A DNA stretch of 16,019 nucleotides from Tannerella sp. (GCA_031268395.1 JAIRXI010000123.1:1-16019), one strand, 5' to 3'. Counted from the stretch's first letter, positions 8,058 through 14,130 are shown. A program made the numbers and translations. Notes: a model not told the origin generated them from the letters alone.

Positions 8058-8094
8058 CGGTAAAAGGCCGGACGTGTCTGTCCTGCTTTTACCG
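8058..8094. repeat. Hairpin just after the first efflux-operon gene
   Basis: CGGTAAAAG (8058-8066) pairs with CTTTTACCG (8086-8094). A small internal loop leads to an inner stem GGAC/GTCC (8070-8073 with 8080-8083). It begins 10 nt after the stop of the small His/Cys-rich gene on the (-) strand. It could stabilise the 3' end of that cistron or act as a partial terminator; it lacks a U-run. Confidence 0.6.
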
Positions 8095-8104
8095 GAAGTA
8101 TCCC

Positions 8105-8554
8105 CTAAACGGAAAGAGGAGGAGGAGCGCGCAAACCGTTATCCCGGCTTGTGCTGAAGGACGGGTAAAGACGTACAGGCCCCTCGCCGTATTCCGGAGA
8201 AGGGTCTGTGTTTTCGGCATCGCGCTGCGATGCGACTGCCGCCAGGCAGGACAGCGCAAAAAAGAGGTGTGCATGTGGACGGTGGTCATGATGACTGGAT
8301 TCCGCCTTGCATTTCGTTTCTTGCTGATCGGACGAAAACAGATAGCTGTCATCCACAAGGCACCGGTCATAGCCGGGCAAACCGGAATGATGACGGTGCG
8401 CATGTTCGCCGCCGCCGTCGTGCCTGTCTTTGCAACACTCCGTTGCAAAGCAAACCGTCGCCTCATCATGGTGATGATGGGGGAAGTTGCGCATAACGAG
8501 CAGTGAAACAACGGCAAATGCGACGAATAATATGGAAAGACAGCGTTTCGGCAT
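8105..8554 (-). CDS. Small His/Cys-rich membrane-anchored protein heading the metal efflux operon
   Basis: About 149 residues from the ATG at 8554; an upstream TTG at 8566 would add four residues, but the ATG fits the promoter spacing. Residues 5-21 are a hydrophobic signal or anchor segment. Next comes a metal-binding-like stretch: NFPHHHHDE (23-31), Cys35, Cys40-Cys41, His45, His51, His53, His55-His56, Cys65, then a second group with HHDHRPHAH near residues 89-97. The tail LRAPPPLSV is like that of small Bacteroidales proteins annotated DUF6769 (from memory), which often precede CusA/CzcA operons. It has no catalytic motif. Likely a periplasmic metal chaperone, buffer or sensor for the pump (inference). 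It is first in the operon, with its own well-formed promoter. Confidence 0.8.
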   Translation of the reverse strand: MPKRCLSILFVAFAVVSLLVMRNFPHHHHDEATVCFATECCKDRHDGGGEHAHRHHSGLPGYDRCLVDDSYLFSSDQQETKCKAESSHHDHRPHAHLFFALSCLAAVASQRDAENTDPSPEYGEGPVRLYPSFSTSRDNGLRAPPPLSV

Positions 8555-8587
8555 GTTTTTAATCAACTGAAATTATCATTTTCCGTG

Positions 8588-8619
8588 CAAAGATACTATG
8601 CAGGAAGAATATATCCAAA
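8588..8619 (-). promoter_or_regulatory. Bacteroidetes promoter of the metal efflux operon
   Basis: Read on the (-) strand: -33 box TTTG (8619-8616), exactly 20 nt spacer, -7 box TATCTTTG (8595-8588). This matches the Bacteroidetes sigma-ABfr consensus TTTG-N19/20-TAnnTTTG. The predicted start is near 8581, giving a leader of about 27 nt before the ATG at 8554. Confidence 0.8.
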
Positions 8620-8711
8620 TTTGTTATGCGGGTCCGACAGGGAACATGTACGTTGCGAACTGGACACTGCGCTGGCTCTGCCGCAGCGTTGCCGGGTGCA
8701 GCTGCCGCTCG

Positions 8712-8758
8712 GGCGGTACCGGAATCATTGTGTTCCGGATTCCGCCTCAGGGCGCCCT
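8712..8758. terminator. Hairpin and palindrome after ahpF
   Basis: Just downstream of the ahpF stop on the (-) strand are a perfect 10-nt palindrome AGGGCGCCCT (8749-8758) and a stem GGCGG-ta-CCGGAA (8712-8724) paired with TTCCGG-att-CCGCC (8733-8746) around an 8-nt loop. The structure is strong but has no U-tract, so it may be a factor-dependent end or an RNA-stabilising element. The adjacent 8670-8711 is GC-rich with no gene. Confidence 0.5.
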
Positions 8759-8767
8759 CCGGCACAC

Positions 8768-10321
8768 TCAGATAACGCCCCGCAACCTGTCTTCAAACGC
8801 GCTCAATGCGGCTTTGGCGCCTTCGCCCATGGCGATGACGATCTGCTTGTACGGGACGGTCGTCACGTCGCCGGCTGCATAGATGCCCGGTTGAGAGGTT
8901 CGGCCATGCGCGTCGATTTCGATCTCGCCGGCGCGATTGACGCTGACGGTATCCTTGAAAACGGCGCTGTTGGCAGCCAGGCCGATCTGTACGAAAACAC
9001 CGTCCAGCTCAAGGAGGTGCTCTTCGTCCGTCTGGCGGTTCTTCACGCGCAGGCCGGTGACTTTTTCGCCATTACCAATGACTTCCAGCACCTGGGAGGA
9101 AACAAAGATTTCCACATTCGGACGGCTTTGAGCCTTTTCCTGCAATACCCGGTCGGCTTTCAGTCCGTCCAGAAATTCGATCACCGTCACGCTGGCGCAG
9201 ATGCCCGAAAGGTCAATCGCCGCCTCGATGCCGGAGTTGCCTCCCCCCACGACGGCAATGCGCTTCCCTTTGTAGAACGGGCCGTCGCAGTGGGCACAGA
9301 AGGCGACGCCCCGGCCGACATGTTCCGTTTCTCCCGGGACATTCAGCCGGCGCCAGCTTGCGCCCGTAGCGATGATTACCGCCGGCGCTGCGAATCTTTC
9401 CCCGCCTTTCACCCAGACAACTTTTTCCTTTTCAATCATTTCCAGCTTCTCTGCGCGGCGATGTTCAAACAAGTCAATGGAATAGGCCCGGATATGGCTT
9501 TTCAGGCTGTCGGCCAGCGCTTCGCCGGTCGTATAGGGAATGGAAATCAGGTTTTCGATCCCGACCGTTTCCTGTACCTGACCGCCGACTTTCTCCGCCA
9601 GCAGCGCAACACGCAATCCTTTCCGCGCGGAATAGATCGCCGCCGAACTGCCGGCCGGACCGCCGCCAATGACGATGACATCGTATTTCCCGACGGGCGC
9701 TTCGCCTTCGTCGACCACTGTCCCGTAACGCGCCTCCAATTTGTCCAGCAATTCCCCAAAAGAGGTTTTGCCCACATGCAGCAATTGACCGTCGGCAAAA
9801 ACGGAAGGCACCCCCTGTATTTTCAGTGCGTCCACTTCGGCCCGGTTCAGCGATCCGTCCACCATTTCATGGCTGAGACGGTCGTTCAGCAACGCCATCA
9901 GGTTGAGCGCCTGTACCACATCCGGACAATTGGTACATTCCAGGGATACATACGTCGTCAGTCTGATAGCGCCTTTTAAAGCCCTGACCCGCTTGCAGAC
10001 GCCTTCGTCGGGAATAGTTTTCCCCTGTCCGTTGCTGTTCAGGATCGCCAGCAGCAGGGAAGTAAATTCATGTCCGCCGGGGATGCCGCGAAACCGGATG
10101 CCCGTGTCCTTCCCGTCCTTCAAGAGCGAAAAGGCCAACCCCTCGCCGTCGTTTACCTTGCAGACGACTTTGCCGGAGGATGCGGCAGCCACATCGCCCA
10201 GCAGATCGAGCAGTTCTTCCCGGCGCTCATGCTGCGGAGAGACCGTGATGTCCAGTACATAATCTGCCTGCAATCCGGCGAACAGCGTCCGGATTTGTTC
10301 TTTGAATGATGAATCCAACAT
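8768..10321 (-). CDS. ahpF: Alkyl hydroperoxide reductase subunit F
   Basis: A 517-residue flavoprotein disulfide reductase of normal length. It passes electrons from NADH through FAD and two Cys pairs to AhpC. The N-terminal tandem thioredoxin-fold domain keeps the active CTNC pair at Cys129-Cys132, the same numbering as in Salmonella AhpF. The thioredoxin-reductase-like part has the FAD-binding GGGPAG (219-224), the redox pair CAHC (Cys342-Cys345), the nucleotide-binding GGGNSG (359-364) and the C-terminal FAD motif YAAGDVTTVPYKQIVIAMGEG (481-501). It is second in the ahpC-ahpF operon, 102 nt after ahpC. No -7 box was seen in that gap, so it probably depends on the ahpC promoter. The gap is occupied by a long hairpin that may lower its expression relative to ahpC. 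Confidence 0.97.
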   Translation of the reverse strand: MLDSSFKEQIRTLFAGLQADYVLDITVSPQHERREELLDLLGDVAAASSGKVVCKVNDGEGLAFSLLKDGKDTGIRFRGIPGGHEFTSLLLAILNSNGQGKTIPDEGVCKRVRALKGAIRLTTYVSLECTNCPDVVQALNLMALLNDRLSHEMVDGSLNRAEVDALKIQGVPSVFADGQLLHVGKTSFGELLDKLEARYGTVVDEGEAPVGKYDVIVIGGGPAGSSAAIYSARKGLRVALLAEKVGGQVQETVGIENLISIPYTTGEALADSLKSHIRAYSIDLFEHRRAEKLEMIEKEKVVWVKGGERFAAPAVIIATGASWRRLNVPGETEHVGRGVAFCAHCDGPFYKGKRIAVVGGGNSGIEAAIDLSGICASVTVIEFLDGLKADRVLQEKAQSRPNVEIFVSSQVLEVIGNGEKVTGLRVKNRQTDEEHLLELDGVFVQIGLAANSAVFKDTVSVNRAGEIEIDAHGRTSQPGIYAAGDVTTVPYKQIVIAMGEGAKAALSAFEDRLRGVI

Positions 10322-10348
10322 AGCTATTGACTTGATTGATTTAGGGAG

Positions 10349-10414
10349 TGCGCGGAATAAAAATGTGCAGCGAATCGCCGGTAGCCGTTTCCCTGCACAA
10401 GATTATTCTGCGCA
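10349..10414. repeat. Two-tier hairpin between ahpC and ahpF
   Basis: Outer arms TGCGCGGAATAA (10349-10360) and TTATTCTGCGCA (10403-10414) match at 11 of 12 positions. Inner arms TGTGCAG (10364-10370) and CTGCACA (10393-10399) match perfectly. A symmetric 3-nt internal loop separates them and the apical loop is 22 nt. The stem begins 9 nt after the ahpC stop and ends 27 nt before the ahpF start codon. No U-run follows on the (-) strand, so it is better read as an mRNA stabiliser or processing site than as an intrinsic terminator. Confidence 0.75.
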
Positions 10415-10423
10415 CGATGTAAA

Positions 10424-10990
10424 TCAGATTTTTCCTACCAGATCAATACTCGGTTTCAGGGTAGCGTCCCCTTTTTTCCATTTGGCCGGACAAACCTGGT
10501 CGGGATGCGAAGCGACAAACTGGGCGGCTTCCACTTTCCGAAGCAGTTCGTCGGCATTCCGTCCGATCCCGTTGTCGTGAATCTCGGCGACCTTGATCAG
10601 TCCTTCCGGATTGACAAGGAACGTCCCGCGATACGCCAGTCCTTCTTCTTCGATCAGGACGCCGAATGCGCGGCTCAATGCGCCGGTGTGGTCAGCCAGC
10701 ATCGGATACTTGATTTTGCGAATCGTCCCGGAGGCATCATGCCATGCCTTGTGCACGAAATGCGTATCGGTACTGACGGAATACACTTCTACGCCCATTT
10801 CCTGGAACCTGACATATTTTTCTGCCATGTCTTCCAGTTCGGTCGGGCAAACAAAGGTGAAGTCGGCCGGATAGAAAAAGAATATAGCCCACTTCCCCTT
10901 GACGTCATCGCTGCTGACGGTTTTGAAACTTCCATTTTGATATGCCTGTACTTTAAATTCCGGCATCTGAGAATTAATAATCGGTTGCAT
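10424..10990 (-). CDS. ahpC: Alkyl hydroperoxide reductase subunit C (2-Cys peroxiredoxin)
   Basis: A 188-residue typical 2-Cys peroxiredoxin, one residue longer than the enteric enzyme. The peroxidatic Cys48 lies in FYPADFTFVCPTELEDM (39-55). The resolving Cys167 lies in the C-terminal VCPAKWKKGDATLKPS (166-181), and the conserved Arg121 in AYRGTFLVNPEG. It reduces H2O2, organic peroxides and peroxynitrite in the cytoplasm and is recycled by AhpF, encoded next. The open frame continues 26 codons upstream to a TTG, but the ATG at 10990 begins the family's usual N-terminus (MQPIINSQMPEFKV) and lies downstream of a well-formed promoter. The gene is divergent from oxyR, the expected peroxide regulator. 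Confidence 0.97.
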   Translation of the reverse strand: MQPIINSQMPEFKVQAYQNGSFKTVSSDDVKGKWAIFFFYPADFTFVCPTELEDMAEKYVRFQEMGVEVYSVSTDTHFVHKAWHDASGTIRKIKYPMLADHTGALSRAFGVLIEEEGLAYRGTFLVNPEGLIKVAEIHDNGIGRNADELLRKVEAAQFVASHPDQVCPAKWKKGDATLKPSIDLVGKI

Positions 10991-11037
10991 AGTCTCTAAA
11001 TTTAAAATGAATAAATCATTATCATTATTTTCGAGGA

Positions 11038-11069
11038 CAAAATTAATGCGATATTCCCTGTCTGTCAAA
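11038..11069 (-). promoter_or_regulatory. Bacteroidetes promoter of ahpC-ahpF
   Basis: On the (-) strand: -33 box TTTG (11069-11066), exactly 20 nt spacer, -7 box TAATTTTG (11045-11038). The predicted start is near 11031, giving a leader of about 40 nt. An AT-rich imperfect dyad AATGA-ataaa-TCATT (11006-11020) lies in the leader. It could be an operator, but its 5-bp arms are weak evidence. Confidence 0.75.
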
Positions 11070-11080
11070 CTGATATTTTT

Positions 11081-11109
11081 TATCTTTGCATCAAAAATAT
11101 CTATCTTTG
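11081..11109 (+). promoter_or_regulatory. Tandem -7 boxes upstream of oxyR
   Basis: TATCTTTG occurs twice, at 11081-11088 and 11102-11109. The first would give a start near 11095 and a leader of about 20 nt. The second would give an almost leaderless transcript at the ATG (11116). Neither has a clear TTTG -33 box, which suits an activator-dependent or autoregulated promoter (inference). A small dyad GATA-N5-TATC (11072-11084) overlaps the first box. Confidence 0.55.
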
Positions 11110-11115
11110 AGCCTT

Positions 11116-12057
11116 ATGAACATTCAACAATTGGAATATATCATTGCCGTAGACAATTTCCGGCATTTTGCAAAGGCAGCGGATGCCTGCTGCGTCACGC
11201 AACCCACACTGAGTATGATGATCCAGAAACTGGAGGACGAACTGAATGTCAAGCTGTTCGACCGGACGAAACATCCGGTCGAACCGACCGCCATCGGAGT
11301 CCAGATCATCAGTCAGGCACGTGTGTCGCTGAAATATTTCAACCAGATCAAGGAGGTAGTGGATCAAGAACAACACATGGCCAAGGGCAGTTTCAAACTG
11401 GGCATGATCCCGACCATTGCCTCCTATCTTGTACCGACCGTACTCCACCGGCAGTACACCGGCTCCAGCGACATCGAACTGATCATCAGGGAAAATACGA
11501 CCTCCGGCCTGATCCCCAAGCTGCTGGACGGGACGCTGGACGGCGCGGTGATGGCCGGCCCGCTCAACCATTCCGGACTGGTGGAACATCCCGTTTACTA
11601 CGAGAAATTTTATGCCTACGTCTCCCCCTGCGACGAGGCGCACAAGGAAAAGGAAATTGATCTGGACCGGATTGACCTTCACGATCTCTGGCTGCTGGAA
11701 AACGAACATTGCCTGCGCGGCCAGATCGAGCGGCTGTGCCGGATGAAACGGAAAATGTCCGGCAGCGACAGCAGGATCAAATATGAATCCGGCAGTATCG
11801 ACACGCTGATCAACGTTGTCGACTGCAATCCGGGCATCACGATTATCCCAGAGATGCACGCCATGGGCCTGAGCGAAGAAAAACAGGAAAACCTGCGTCC
11901 GCTCAAGAACTTGACGGCGGTAAGGGAAGTGAGCCTGGTCGTCAGCAAAGATTATGTCCGCAAGACGCTCCTGAATATCGTGACGGATATTATCCGCGAT
12001 TCGGTGCCCAAGTCCATGCAAGACCCGAAACTGAAAGCGCATGTGGTAGATTTGTAG
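11116..12057 (+). CDS. oxyR: OxyR, LysR-type peroxide-responsive regulator
   Basis: A 313-residue LysR-family regulator. The N-terminal winged helix-turn-helix spans 1-60 (MNIQQLEYIIAVDNFRHFAK, then TQPTLSMMIQKLEDELNVKLFDR at 28-50). The effector domain carries Cys199 and Cys208 in NEHCLRGQIERLC, the same spacing and numbering as the redox cysteines of E. coli OxyR. In that protein, peroxide forms a Cys199-Cys208 disulfide that switches DNA binding. Divergence from ahpC-ahpF, with 125 nt between start codons, supports direct control of that operon. Start: the open frame extends ten codons upstream, but the ATG at 11116 gives the canonical LysR N-terminus. Two extra cysteines (Cys25-Cys26) in the HTH are unusual but probably not functional. 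Confidence 0.95.
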   Translation: MNIQQLEYIIAVDNFRHFAKAADACCVTQPTLSMMIQKLEDELNVKLFDRTKHPVEPTAIGVQIISQARVSLKYFNQIKEVVDQEQHMAKGSFKLGMIPTIASYLVPTVLHRQYTGSSDIELIIRENTTSGLIPKLLDGTLDGAVMAGPLNHSGLVEHPVYYEKFYAYVSPCDEAHKEKEIDLDRIDLHDLWLLENEHCLRGQIERLCRMKRKMSGSDSRIKYESGSIDTLINVVDCNPGITIIPEMHAMGLSEEKQENLRPLKNLTAVREVSLVVSKDYVRKTLLNIVTDIIRDSVPKSMQDPKLKAHVVDL

Positions 12058-12087
12058 GCGACGGGAAATGTTTCAGGGGCCACGTTG

Positions 12088-12106
12088 CCGGGGCTGGAAG
12101 CGCCGG
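12088..12106. terminator. Possible bidirectional hairpin between convergent genes
   Basis: CCGG-g-GCT (12088-12095) pairs with AGC-g-CCGG (12099-12106) around a 3-nt loop in the 55-nt gap between the stops of oxyR and the flavoprotein gene. The single G-G mismatch and absence of T-runs make this a weak call. Confidence 0.3.
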
Positions 12107-12112
12107 TTGCCG

Positions 12113-12736
12113 TCAGCGGATGAAATTTGTCCGGTGGCGTACGGCTTCTTTTTCAGGATGCGGGACGCTTGCCCCGGCGACGTCGATACACTTCAGCAGC
12201 CAGGCCATATTCCGCCCCAGCGTCCGCATGACCTGCAAGCCTTCCAGATCTTGCCGGACTTCTTCCGGCGTGTTGCCGTGGACTTCATTCCAGTAGTGGG
12301 ACGAAACGACCGGCATGTTCGAAATGGTGAAATACTTGTTCAGGGCGTCGAAGGCAGAGGCGGCTCCTCCGCGGCGGCAACTGACAATGGCGGCAGCCGG
12401 CTTGCAGGCAAATGCGCCGCCGCCGGCATAAAACACCCGGTTGAGGAGGGCCAGCAGGGCGCCATTGGGCGAAGCGTAATAAACCGGCGAGCCGATTACG
12501 ATGCCGTCTGCCGCTTTTATCAAGTCAATACATTGGTTGACCGGGTCGTCCGAACAGGAACAATATCCGGTTTTCACGCATTGCCAGCAGGCAATACATC
12601 CCCGGATCGCTTTTGTCCCGATATGGAAGATGCGGGTTTCGATACGCTGCTTTTCCAGTTCTCCTGCCATTTCGGACAGCGCGGTAAAAGTACATCCGCT
12701 TTTGTGCGGACTTCCATTGATTAGCAATACATTCAT
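12113..12736 (-). CDS. Iron-sulfur flavoprotein / NADPH-dependent FMN reductase-like protein
   Basis: A 207-residue flavodoxin-fold protein. It begins MNVLLINGSPHKSGCT, where GSPHKSG is the FMN phosphate-binding loop of the FMN_red family (PF03358). Cys47, Cys50, Cys53 and Cys59 form CX2CX2CX5C, the compact cluster motif of archaeal-type iron-sulfur flavoproteins (Isf), which bind a 4Fe-4S cluster next to FMN; Cys61 and Cys69 follow. The segment GIVIGSPVYYASPNGALLALLNR (about 78-100) is the second flavin-contacting loop. Isf-type proteins transfer electrons, and some have been linked to oxygen or peroxide defence; the partner here is unknown. The ATG at 12736 is chosen because it starts the first beta-strand; the open frame upstream is unlike the family. 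Confidence 0.88.
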   Translation of the reverse strand: MNVLLINGSPHKSGCTFTALSEMAGELEKQRIETRIFHIGTKAIRGCIACWQCVKTGYCSCSDDPVNQCIDLIKAADGIVIGSPVYYASPNGALLALLNRVFYAGGGAFACKPAAAIVSCRRGGAASAFDALNKYFTISNMPVVSSHYWNEVHGNTPEEVRQDLEGLQVMRTLGRNMAWLLKCIDVAGASVPHPEKEAVRHRTNFIR

Positions 12737-12814
12737 GTTGTTTCGGTTTAATAATGATTCTTGTATGAGACACTTTCGTTTTGCGACACTCGCAGAGAGC
12801 AAATCGCCACGCTG

Positions 12815-12846
12815 CAAAGATACGGAAATTACCCTTGTACATGCAA
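12815..12846 (-). promoter_or_regulatory. Promoter of the iron-sulfur flavoprotein gene
   Basis: On the (-) strand: -7 box TATCTTTG (12822-12815), and TTG (12846-12844) 21 nt upstream as a -33 box. The predicted leader is about 70 nt. This suggests the gene is not only co-transcribed with the AlaX-like gene upstream. Confidence 0.6.
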
Positions 12847-12885
12847 CTTCATTCGTTTGAAACTGACAGTTGCGGCCGCATTCAT

Positions 12886-12904
12886 CCTGCCGTTAAACGG
12901 GAGG
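12886..12904. terminator. Short hairpin after the AlaX-like gene
   Basis: CCT-g-CCGT (12886-12893) pairs with ACGG-g-AGG (12897-12904) around the loop TAA, about 26 nt after the stop codon on the (-) strand. There is no U-run, so it is a weak terminator candidate. Confidence 0.35.
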
Positions 12905-12930
12905 CAAGTCGGTTTATGCCCAACACACTG

Positions 12931-13425
12931 TTATAAAAGGTTCTCCGCCGGAGGTTCCTGTTCCTGTCCGGTCAATTTGAACCGTATGCGCAGCCTTCCG
13001 TCTGCATAGTCGCAATTCAGCAGTTTGAAACGGCCTATCCCGGACGTGTTATCCACGTGCCGGCCGATGCAGGCACAGGCGTCGTAGTCCCCCACGCGCA
13101 CAATGCGCAACGTGTCGGAAACATGCCCGGGCAGCTTGCTTAAATCCACATACCTTGCCGCATCTTCACGACTCATCAACTCGCAACTGACGGCCAGGCG
13201 CCGGTCGATGATCTCATTGACTCTTCTTTCAACTTCTTCCATTTGCGCACCGGTCGGCGCTTCCGGAAGCAGGTAGTCACATTTGCTCTTTTTTCGCTCG
13301 ATATGCGCATTCCGGGACCTCGGACAGCCGAACATCCGTACCATGGTCTGGTTCAGGACATGTTCCGCCGTATGCATTGGCGGATATTCCTCCTTGTTAT
13401 GTTCATTCAATTGATTCCGTTCCAT
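12931..13425 (-). CDS. AlaX-like alanyl-tRNA editing protein
   Basis: A 164-residue stand-alone tRNA_SAD-type protein (PF07973). It carries both zinc motifs of the AlaRS/ThrRS editing domain: HxxxH at His18-His22 in MHTAEHVLNQTM, and CxxxH at Cys119-His123 in CIGRHVDNTSGIG. The spacing and short length fit the small AlaX type, which lacks the N-terminal extension. Known role: AlaX proteins hydrolyse mischarged Ser-tRNA(Ala) or Gly-tRNA(Ala) in trans, backing up AlaRS proofreading. Specificity cannot be read from the sequence. The ATG at 13425 leaves 17 residues before HxxxH. The gene has its own -7 box and lies upstream of, and in the same direction as, the flavoprotein gene, with 194 nt between. 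Confidence 0.88.
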   Translation of the reverse strand: MERNQLNEHNKEEYPPMHTAEHVLNQTMVRMFGCPRSRNAHIERKKSKCDYLLPEAPTGAQMEEVERRVNEIIDRRLAVSCELMSREDAARYVDLSKLPGHVSDTLRIVRVGDYDACACIGRHVDNTSGIGRFKLLNCDYADGRLRIRFKLTGQEQEPPAENLL

Positions 13426-13447
13426 TCCTGTTCTTTTTAAACGGCCA

Positions 13448-13455
13448 CAAAGTTA
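13448..13455 (-). promoter_or_regulatory. -7 promoter box of the AlaX-like gene
   Basis: On the (-) strand TAACTTTG (13455-13448) matches TAnnTTTG, about 22 nt before the ATG at 13425. No good TTTG -33 box was found, so this rests on the -7 box alone. Confidence 0.5.
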
Positions 13456-13606
13456 TTCAAATATGGGGAATTATGCCTGCGCGGCGCAGCATAAAGTTCG
13501 ATGAGCCAGTCGGAACGTGCCCGATCTTTTTTGAATCGCCGGGCGATCTCTTTTGCCCGTTCAACCATTCAGCCATGCGGATGATCTTGCAGACAGAAAA
13601 AAGTGA

Positions 13607-13631
13607 CTATCTTTGCCTCATTAAAAGATAG
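13607..13631. promoter_or_regulatory. Inverted repeat overlapping the nikR-like promoter (putative operator)
   Basis: CTATCTTT (13607-13614) and AAAGATAG (13624-13631) form a perfect 8-bp dyad with a 9-nt spacer. The left arm is part of the -7 box TATCTTTG (13608-13615) and the right arm ends 4 nt before the ATG. CTTG at 13586-13589 is a possible -33 box. A dyad covering the promoter and start region is a natural place for autorepression. It differs from the E. coli NikR site GTATGA-N16-TCATAC. Because the left arm also serves as a -7 box, part of the symmetry may be chance. Confidence 0.55.
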
Positions 13632-13635
13632 ATAT

Positions 13636-14037
13636 ATGACATTAAAACGCTTTGGTGTTTCACTGGAAGACGAACTGCTGGACGCTTTGGACCGGTATGT
13701 AACGGAAAACGGATTTGCCAACCGTTCGCAGGCAATACGTTTTCTCGTGGAGAAAAACGTGGCAGAAAAAAAATGGCAATGCGACCACATTGTAGCAGGC
13801 ACAATTGTAATCATGTATAACCAGTCAGGGAAGGAAATCGCTTCGAAAATCACCGCCATTCAGCAACGCTATCAGGACGTGATTCTGTCTTCTTCCCAGT
13901 ATTACCTGAATGAAACCTTCTGCCTGCACATCGCAACAGTCACCGGCACGGCTTACCGCCTGACGGAACTTTCCGACAGGCTGATTACCATCAAGGGCAT
14001 CAAACACGGCAAACTGGTCATGAGCCGGGCCGACTGA
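13636..14037 (+). CDS. NikR-family ribbon-helix-helix regulator lacking most nickel ligands
   Basis: A 133-residue protein with the NikR layout. The N-terminal ribbon-helix-helix domain is RFGVSLEDELLDALDRYVTE (5-24), then NGFANRSQAIRFLVEKNV (25-42). A C-terminal ACT-like domain (about 50-130) includes GTIVIMYN and ends LSDRLITIKGIKHGKLVMS, very close to NikR. In E. coli NikR the high-affinity nickel site is His76, His87, His89 and Cys95. Aligned by eye on the cysteine (Cys96 here), these positions are Gln77, Gln88, Tyr90 and Cys96, so only one ligand remains. It is therefore a NikR-fold repressor whose signal may not be nickel. Start: the frame extends 11 codons upstream, but the ATG at 13636 fits the family N-terminus and the promoter. 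No nickel transporter or urease gene is nearby. Confidence 0.85.
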   Translation: MTLKRFGVSLEDELLDALDRYVTENGFANRSQAIRFLVEKNVAEKKWQCDHIVAGTIVIMYNQSGKEIASKITAIQQRYQDVILSSSQYYLNETFCLHIATVTGTAYRLTELSDRLITIKGIKHGKLVMSRAD

Positions 14038-14130
14038 AGGACCTCATTTTCACACGACCCTTAGCGCCGCCTCCCGCAGCGTCCGGCAAAAAAACCGCCG
14101 TCGGGCCGCCTGACTTCCGGGTGTTTTATC

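Noticed and set aside
8559..8765. 68-codon frame on the - strand between ahpF and the small His/Cys-rich gene
   Set aside because: It crosses the promoter and hairpins, has Ala/Pro/Arg-rich low-complexity composition, and no family features.
8585..9979. Open frame of 464 codons on the + strand opposite ahpF
   Set aside because: It lies antisense to a fully conserved ahpF with intact motifs, and its translation resembles no family.
11006..11030. Fur- or PerR-like box in the ahpC leader
   Set aside because: Only GATAATGAT on the - strand resembles half of a Fur box; the second half does not match and the rest is simple AT-rich sequence.
10991..11068. N-terminal extension of AhpC from a TTG codon
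   Set aside because: It would place the coding start upstream of the ahpC promoter boxes and adds residues absent from the family.
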